A stretch of 10,816 bases of DNA from Desulfobacula sp. Lineage in GTDB: Bacteria; Desulfobacterota; Desulfobacteria; Desulfobacterales; Desulfobacteraceae. Position 1 is the stretch's first letter; every line of letters begins with the position of its first letter. The position numbers were made by a program, and so were the translations under genes. The notes beneath the pieces were generated by a model. It saw only the letters and a program-made list of their open reading frames with translations. It did not search any database and was not told the DNA's origin. Where the stretch lies: NCBI RefSeq assembly GCF_021107415.1, contig NZ_JAIOSW010000233.1, forward strand, positions 1 to 10,816, in the 5' to 3' direction. Positions 5,352-10,816 of the stretch are shown here, one piece after another.

Positions 5352-7889
5352 ATGAAAAAAAATAAATTATTTACAAATATACATCACTATTTTTGGGATG
5401 CACCTCAATTTTCTGAACAGGATTTGCTCTCTGTCTGGCGACATCGTATTTTCAATATTATTTTTTTGAGTACAGTTGCCTTTATAATTTTTCCCTACAC
5501 CGTCGCCATGATCCATTCCATTCAGACAGGATGGTTGTTAGGAAGCATCTTTTACACACTTGTTTATTTTTTACTGATTGCAGTTGTCCTGATTCATGGC
5601 ATATCTTTTAAAGTACGTGCCCTGATCGGTGTGCTTGTTTTTTACTCATTAGGGGTATTTGCTCTGCTGACAATTGGTGTAGCAAGCAGTGGCCGCCACT
5701 ATTTATTTTCATTTTCTATCATTGCATCTCTTCTTCTTGGGCCCAGGGCAGGTGTGATAGCTGTATTTTTAAATGCCATTACGATGATCGCCATCGGATG
5801 GCTGGAAGGCGCAGGTCATTTGAGATGGATGATAGAAATGCCCGGAGTGAGTGAAATCTGGTTTCCCTTGACAGCCACTTTTCTATGTCTGAATACGATC
5901 GTCATTGTTGCTTTATCAATTCTTATTCATAATCTGGAGCTGGGTCTGAAAAAAGAACAAGAACTGACAAAGACAGTTCAGAAAAACGAGGCGATGTATC
6001 GTCTGCTGGCGGAAAATGGTGTTGACTGTATCTGGCAGATGAATTCCGACCTGGAGTTCATATATATCAATCCGGCTATTTTCCATCAATTCGGATTTAC
6101 ACCTGAAGAATGGATGAAAGGTAAATTATCGGAGCATTGTTCCTCAAAAGAAATGAAAAAAATAGAGAATGAGGTGTCAGATGCGATGGATCGTCTTCCT
6201 GATAAAATTACTTATTCATTTGAAAGTAGTTTTTTCCATAAAGATGGTCATGAAATACCATGCGAAGTAATAGGAAAAATTTTATTATATGATGCCGGGG
6301 ATTTTATCGGTTTTCAGGGAACTACCCGCAATATAACAGAGCGTAAACAGGCCCAGTCAGTATTGGAAGAAAATGAACAACGGTTAAAGACCATACTGGA
6401 TTCAATACAGACGGGTATTGTAATTATTACCGCTGAAACACATAAAATTATTGATGTAAATCCGGCTGCTGTGGAGATGATAGGCGCATCAAAAGAACAA
6501 ATTATTGGACGTGTGTGTCATAAGTATATCTGTCCTTCGGAGAAAGGAAACTGCCCCATTACAGATCTTGGGCAAAAGATAGATCATTCAGAGCGTATAT
6601 TACTTACAGCAAAAGGAAAAAAGCGTTCTATTTTAAAAACCGTTTCTCAAATAACACTGAACGGACAGAAGTGTCTGCTTGACAGTTTTATCGATATAAC
6701 AGAAAAAAAGCAGCTTGAAGTTCAGCTTCAACAGTCCCAGAAGATGGAAGTAATCGGTACTCTTGCCGGAGGTATTGCCCATGATTTTAACAATATTCTT
6801 TTCCCCATCATCGGGTACACGGAAATGCTGCTCGAAGATGCGTCTGAGGACAGTCAGCTTAAGAAGGACCTGACACAAATTTTTAACGGGGCAAGCCGTG
6901 CCAGCGACCTGGTCAAACAAATACTTACTTTCAGCCGTCAGGAAAATTATGAATTAAAACCTTTGAAAACTCAACTGGTTATTAAAGAAGCTTTGAAACT
7001 GATTGCATCATCATTGCCCAGTACCATAAAAATATCTCAAAATATTAATAAAAACTGTGGATTGGTTCTTGCTGATCCCACCCAGATTCATCAAGTAATA
7101 ATGAATCTTTGTACCAATGCTTTTCATGCCATGGAAGAAACAGGTGGTGAGTTAAAGATAACTCTGAAAGAAATTGAGCTGACCTTTGAAGACCTGAAAG
7201 ACCAGAGCATGACTCCGGGTATGTATGTCTGCCTGACAGTCATGGATACAGGCATAGGTATAAAACAGAGCGTAATAGATCGGATATTTGATCCTTATTT
7301 TACTACCAAGGAAGAAGGTAAGGGCACGGGATTGGGTCTTGCAGTCATTCATGGCATTATTAAGAGCTATAATGGTCATGTCAGTGTCTACAGTGAACCG
7401 GGGAATGGGACTGAGTTTCGAGTCTATTTCCCAATGATAGAAGAATTATCAGAAACAGCTCGAAATAAAATAATTTCACCCATTCAAAAAGGAAACGAAC
7501 GAGTCCTTTTGCTTGATGACAAGGATGATATTGTCCGAATGGAAAAGCAAATGCTTGAACGATTGGGCTATCATGTGACAGCCTTAACCAACAGCAAAGA
7601 TGCATTAGAAATGTTTCAAGCACAACCTGATAAATTTGATATAGTCATCTCCGATGTGACTATGCCAAACATTACCGGGGATAAACTGGCAGGAAAATTA
7701 ATTAAAATCAGGTCGGATATTCCGATTATCCTTTGTACCGGATTCAGTAAAACAATATCCAAAGAAAAGGCGGCATCGCCGGGTATTAAAGGCTTTTTGA
7801 TTAAGCCAATTGTGATGAAGGATCTTGCTGCTAAGATACGTGAAGTGCTGGATAAAAGCTATATTTTTATTGGAAAAAATTATGAATAA
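5352..7889 (+). CDS. Hybrid sensor histidine kinase: multi-pass membrane domain, two PAS, HisKA, HATPase, receiver
   Basis: This 845-residue membrane kinase begins with about five to six hydrophobic segments (33-53, 60-82, 88-110, 117-150, 170-192) that I cannot assign to a named family. PAS 1 (about 212-332) and PAS 2 (about 343-452) follow; PAS 2 has an unusual cysteine set C389, C394 and C401 in 'GRVCHKYICP...GNCPITDLGQ'. The transmitter has the H box LAGGIAHDFNN (471-481, H477), N box N585/N589, G1 DTGIGI (632-637), FDPYFTT (646-652) and G2 GKGTGLGLAV (656-665). A fused receiver (about 717-835) has D722/D723, phosphoacceptor D768, T796 and K818, so all catalytic residues look intact. ATG at 5352 has only a weak ribosome site. 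It overlaps the next kinase gene by 8 bases. AHDFNN-type kinases often pair with NtrC-class regulators, so the activator at 733 is a candidate target (inference). Confidence 0.93.
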   Translation: MKKNKLFTNIHHYFWDAPQFSEQDLLSVWRHRIFNIIFLSTVAFIIFPYTVAMIHSIQTGWLLGSIFYTLVYFLLIAVVLIHGISFKVRALIGVLVFYSLGVFALLTIGVASSGRHYLFSFSIIASLLLGPRAGVIAVFLNAITMIAIGWLEGAGHLRWMIEMPGVSEIWFPLTATFLCLNTIVIVALSILIHNLELGLKKEQELTKTVQKNEAMYRLLAENGVDCIWQMNSDLEFIYINPAIFHQFGFTPEEWMKGKLSEHCSSKEMKKIENEVSDAMDRLPDKITYSFESSFFHKDGHEIPCEVIGKILLYDAGDFIGFQGTTRNITERKQAQSVLEENEQRLKTILDSIQTGIVIITAETHKIIDVNPAAVEMIGASKEQIIGRVCHKYICPSEKGNCPITDLGQKIDHSERILLTAKGKKRSILKTVSQITLNGQKCLLDSFIDITEKKQLEVQLQQSQKMEVIGTLAGGIAHDFNNILFPIIGYTEMLLEDASEDSQLKKDLTQIFNGASRASDLVKQILTFSRQENYELKPLKTQLVIKEALKLIASSLPSTIKISQNINKNCGLVLADPTQIHQVIMNLCTNAFHAMEETGGELKITLKEIELTFEDLKDQSMTPGMYVCLTVMDTGIGIKQSVIDRIFDPYFTTKEEGKGTGLGLAVIHGIIKSYNGHVSVYSEPGNGTEFRVYFPMIEELSETARNKIISPIQKGNERVLLLDDKDDIVRMEKQMLERLGYHVTALTNSKDALEMFQAQPDKFDIVISDVTMPNITGDKLAGKLIKIRSDIPIILCTGFSKTISKEKAASPGIKGFLIKPIVMKDLAAKIREVLDKSYIFIGKNYE
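6723..7736 (+). repeat. Paralogous transmitter-receiver segment, copy 1
   Basis: Residues 458-795 of the first kinase align without any gap to residues 641-978 of the second (copy 2 at 9802-10815). By hand count, 101 of the first 142 residues are identical. At the DNA level there is an identical 23-base run at the H box (6774-6796 matching 9853-9875). The similarity stops abruptly upstream, where the two sensors are unrelated. Confidence 0.85.
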
Positions 7890-10816
7890 TTTAATTATAT
7901 TAAAGAGAAAAATTATTATTTTTTCTTTCATTGGTGTCTTTCTAGTGACAAGTGCTGCATTGGCTGAAAACCCTGTAATAAAAATAGGCGTATTGGCAAA
8001 AAGAGGACCTGAGCGCTGCATAGAAAAATGGTCTTTGACTGCTGAATATCTAAGCAACAAGCTCCCTGGAAAAAAATTTGTAATAGTACCGATTGATTAT
8101 AAGCAGATACACACTGTTGTTGAAAAGGGAAAAATTGATTTCTTCCTGGTTAACCCTTCATTTTATGTAGAATTCGAAATTCGGTACAAGATCAACCGCA
8201 TTGCTACGGTAAAAAATATGGTGCTGGGTAAAATTTCCACAACATTCGGCGGTGTCATTTTCTGCAAAAAACAGCGCGAAGATATCCGGCGCCTCAGTGA
8301 TTTGAAAAGGAAAACTTTTATGGCAGTCGAAGAGGCATCCTTTGGCGGTTGGAGAACGGCCTGGAGAGAATTAAAAGAAGCCGGGATCAATCCGTTTAAA
8401 GACTTTGCCTCCCTTAGTTTTGGCGGAACCCACGATGCAGTCATTTATGCTGTTCGAGATGGCAAAGTAGATGCCGGGACAGTGCGGACTGACACGCTTG
8501 AGCGTATGCATAAAGAAGGCAAGATTAGTTTGGACGACTTTTATGTTATCCATGAACAAGATGGGGGAAATGAGCATCTGGCTTCTATGAATTCCACGCG
8601 AGGCTATCCGGAATGGCCTATTGCCAAGCTTAAACACATCTCTAATGAACTGGCGGAAAATATTACCATTGCATTGATCGGTATACCCCGGGATTCTGCT
8701 GCGGCTAAAGCTGCAAGATGCGGCGGATGGACAATCCCTTTGAACTACCAGTCTGTGCATGATTGCTTGAAAGAATTAAAAATCGGTCCTTATAAGGATT
8801 TTGGAAAAATTACACTGACAGATGTTTTGAAAAAATACTGGTTCTTGATATTAATTAATTTTGTCACACTTATAGCTCTGGCCTGGTTTCTCACAACACA
8901 CATAAAACTCAACCAAAAGATTAACAAAGCACATAAAAAGATAGCGTTAGAGTTCATAGAAAGGCTACAGACTGAGAAGGCCCTGCTGGAGAGCGAGGAA
9001 AAGCATCGTTTATTTTTTGAAAATGCTCCCATTGGAATCATCCATTATAACAAAAAAGGTGTTTCCACCGCTGTTAATGATGCGCTGATCGCTATTTTCG
9101 GGTCATCTCATGAGAAACTTATTGGTTTGGATATAAATGATATACCAGATAAAAAGTTTTCAAAAGAAGTTTTCAAATCCTTAAATGGTGAACCAGGATA
9201 TTATGAAGGTGAATATGAATCTTATACTGGTGGAAAAAAAGCAAAAATTAAAGCTAATTGGATTCCAATTATATTGGAAGGTAACGTTGTTTCCGGTGTT
9301 GGGATTGTTGAAGATGTCACTCAACAAAAGCTGGCCGAGAAGATGTTGAAAGAAAGTCATGACCGACAAAGACATCTATACTCTATGACCAGGTTGATGT
9401 GCGACAACCTGCCCGATCTTATATGGGCAAAAGATTTAGAAAACAGGTTTGTTTTTGTAAACAAAATTTGTTGTGAGAAATTGCTTAATGTCAAGGATAC
9501 TGATGAACCTATTGGAAAAACAGATATATATTTTGCCGCCAGGGAAAAAAAATTCCATACTGAAAATCCTGAATATCATACATTTGGAGAGGTATGCACG
9601 AATTCTGACATGGTTGTTCTGGAAACAAAAAAACCACAGGTATTTGAAGAGACTGGAAATCTTAAAGGAAATTTCGTTTGTCTTGATGTCTATAAGGCCC
9701 CTTTCTGGGATGGAAAGGGCAATATGATTGGAACAGTCGGTTGCGCCAGGGATATAACAAAAGAAAAAGAGATGGAAAAAGAAAAATTAAAACTTGAATC
9801 TCAACTTCAACAGGCCCAAAAAATGGAATCCATTGGTACGCTGGCAGGAGGCATTGCCCATGATTTTAACAATATCCTTTTCCCAATGTTTGGTTATTTG
9901 GAAATGATGATGGAAGGTGTACCAGAAGATAACCCATTATTTGACGACCTTGCAGAGGTCTTTAACGGGGCCAAACGGGCACGGGATCTGGTCCAACAGA
10001 TACTTACGTTCAGCCGTCAAACTGAAAATGAAATAAAACCCCTGAAGGTGCAACTTGTTATCAAGGAGGTTTTAAGGCTGATTCGTTCTTCATTGCCGGC
10101 AACTATAAATATTCGGCAGGATATCAACAATGACTGTGGATTGATCATTGCAGATCCCACTCAGGTTCATCAGGTCGCCATGAACCTGATCACAAATGCT
10201 TATCATGCCATGGAAAAAACAGGTGGAACTCTGACTATTAAACTCAAAGAGATCGAGTTGGAAGTGGGAGACTTACAAGACCTATCTATGATGCCGGGTC
10301 TGCATGTCTGTCTGACTGTAGCAGATACAGGTTCTGGTATGAGTCAGGACATCGTATCCAAAATATTTGACCCTTATTTTACCACCAAGGAAAAAGGCAA
10401 AGGCACGGGGCTGGGCCTTGCGATTTCCCATGGCATTATAAAAGGCCATCACGGACATATCAGCGTTTACAGTGAACCGGGCAAGGGCACAGAATTTAAG
10501 GTTTATCTGCCTGTAATCAAGCCACAGGAGACAGTGCAGAGCATTGAATCTGATTCACCTATCCAAAAAGGAACTGAACGCGTTCTTTTAGTTGATGACC
10601 AGGATACTGTTATTCAGATAGAGAAAAAAATGCTGGAACGATTGGGGTATCATGTGACCTTTCGAACAAGCAGCCCAGATGCTTTAGAGGCATTTCGAGC
10701 CAGTCCTGATAAATTTGATATTGTTATAACAGATATGACCATGCCCAATATGACAGGGGACAAACTTGCAGTTGAATTGACTAAAATAAGGCCCAATATT
10801 CCAATTTTGCTTTGTA
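7882..10816 (+). CDS. Hybrid sensor histidine kinase with TtrS/PhnD-like periplasmic sensor (3' partial)
   Basis: An open frame runs from ATG 7882 to the window edge: 978 codons, no stop. Residues 1-28 are a signal peptide (cut probably after ALA28). Residues 33-305 resemble the PhnD-type binding domain of TtrS-like kinases: 'IGVLAKRGPE', 'DFFLVNPSFY', 'FGGW' (154-157), 'YPEW' (242-245) and 'GGWTIPLNYQSVHD...LKIGPY'. A transmembrane helix (about 320-338) and coiled coil lead to PAS 1 (about 373-483) and PAS 2 (about 505-625; recurrent subtype with 'EPIGKTD', 'HTFGEVC', 'KAPFWD', 'GTVGCARDIT'). The transmitter has H660 in AHDFNN, N box N768/N772, G1 DTGSGM (815-820) and G2 GKGTGLGLAI. The receiver begins near 900 with D905/D906 and phosphoacceptor D951, then is cut by the window. 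The start overlaps the previous stop by 8 bases (ATGAATAA), preceded by GGAA at 7872-7875, which indicates coupling. In TtrS the sensor responds to tetrathionate; here the ligand is unknown but a small oxyanion is a fair guess. Confidence 0.9.
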   Translation, partial: MNNLIILKRKIIIFSFIGVFLVTSAALAENPVIKIGVLAKRGPERCIEKWSLTAEYLSNKLPGKKFVIVPIDYKQIHTVVEKGKIDFFLVNPSFYVEFEIRYKINRIATVKNMVLGKISTTFGGVIFCKKQREDIRRLSDLKRKTFMAVEEASFGGWRTAWRELKEAGINPFKDFASLSFGGTHDAVIYAVRDGKVDAGTVRTDTLERMHKEGKISLDDFYVIHEQDGGNEHLASMNSTRGYPEWPIAKLKHISNELAENITIALIGIPRDSAAAKAARCGGWTIPLNYQSVHDCLKELKIGPYKDFGKITLTDVLKKYWFLILINFVTLIALAWFLTTHIKLNQKINKAHKKIALEFIERLQTEKALLESEEKHRLFFENAPIGIIHYNKKGVSTAVNDALIAIFGSSHEKLIGLDINDIPDKKFSKEVFKSLNGEPGYYEGEYESYTGGKKAKIKANWIPIILEGNVVSGVGIVEDVTQQKLAEKMLKESHDRQRHLYSMTRLMCDNLPDLIWAKDLENRFVFVNKICCEKLLNVKDTDEPIGKTDIYFAAREKKFHTENPEYHTFGEVCTNSDMVVLETKKPQVFEETGNLKGNFVCLDVYKAPFWDGKGNMIGTVGCARDITKEKEMEKEKLKLESQLQQAQKMESIGTLAGGIAHDFNNILFPMFGYLEMMMEGVPEDNPLFDDLAEVFNGAKRARDLVQQILTFSRQTENEIKPLKVQLVIKEVLRLIRSSLPATINIRQDINNDCGLIIADPTQVHQVAMNLITNAYHAMEKTGGTLTIKLKEIELEVGDLQDLSMMPGLHVCLTVADTGSGMSQDIVSKIFDPYFTTKEKGKGTGLGLAISHGIIKGHHGHISVYSEPGKGTEFKVYLPVIKPQETVQSIESDSPIQKGTERVLLVDDQDTVIQIEKKMLERLGYHVTFRTSSPDALEAFRASPDKFDIVITDMTMPNMTGDKLAVELTKIRPNIPILLC
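9802..10815 (+). repeat. Paralogous transmitter-receiver segment, copy 2
   Basis: This is the second member of the pair described at 6723-7736. Every landmark is offset by exactly 183 residues (H477/H660, G656/G839, D768/D951), so no insertion or deletion has been fixed since duplication, even in the linker before the receiver. The G1 box differs (DTGSGM here, DTGIGI in copy 1). The segment runs off the window, so its 3' limit is unknown. Confidence 0.85.

Noticed and set aside
8163..9375. Minus-strand ORFs opposite the second kinase, and a + strand ORF at 9473-9727
   Set aside because: The second kinase's frame is open throughout with clear domains; these are shadow frames. The real gene simply lacks a stop inside the window.

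Overview
The window looks like a stretch of a chemotaxis- and signalling-rich, AT-rich genome of a free-living anaerobic deltaproteobacterium, most plausibly a Desulfobacteraceae-type sulfate reducer. This placement is inference. It rests on AHDFNN-type hybrid kinases with fused receivers, a NtrC-class activator, an HBM-type chemoreceptor with an acidic tail, and PAS subtypes I associate with that group. All genes lie on the + strand.

Layout: (1) 1-593 is the 3' end of an HrpA-type DEAH RNA helicase, unrelated to the rest. (2) A 139-bp gap carries a weak sigma70-like promoter. (3) 733-2130 encodes a sigma54-dependent response regulator (receiver, AAA+, Fis-type HTH). (4) The 242-bp gap 2131-2372 is a control region. 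It holds an 18-bp tandem repeat with palindromic character, then an AT-rich stretch, then a full match to the -24/-12 sigma54 promoter consensus about 50 bp before the next gene. (5) 2373-5260 is a compact operon: a small receiver-like protein without the phosphoacceptor Asp, CheW, and a methyl-accepting chemotaxis protein with a two-module helical (HBM-like) periplasmic domain. (6) 5274-5322 is a long inverted repeat. (7) 5352-7889 and 7882-10816 (cut by the window edge) are two overlapping hybrid histidine kinases. Their sensors are unrelated (a multi-pass membrane domain plus PAS versus a TtrS/PhnD-like periplasmic binding domain plus PAS). Their transmitter-receiver halves are close paralogues, aligning without a gap over 338 residues.

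Working model (inference): the hybrid kinases sense distinct signals and feed the sigma54 activator. The activator binds the tandem site and switches on a private receptor/adaptor set (pseudo-receiver, CheW, MCP) that would plug into a chemotaxis array whose CheA is encoded elsewhere. No CheA, CheY, CheB or CheR gene lies in the window. No mobile element, tRNA, rRNA or CRISPR array was seen.
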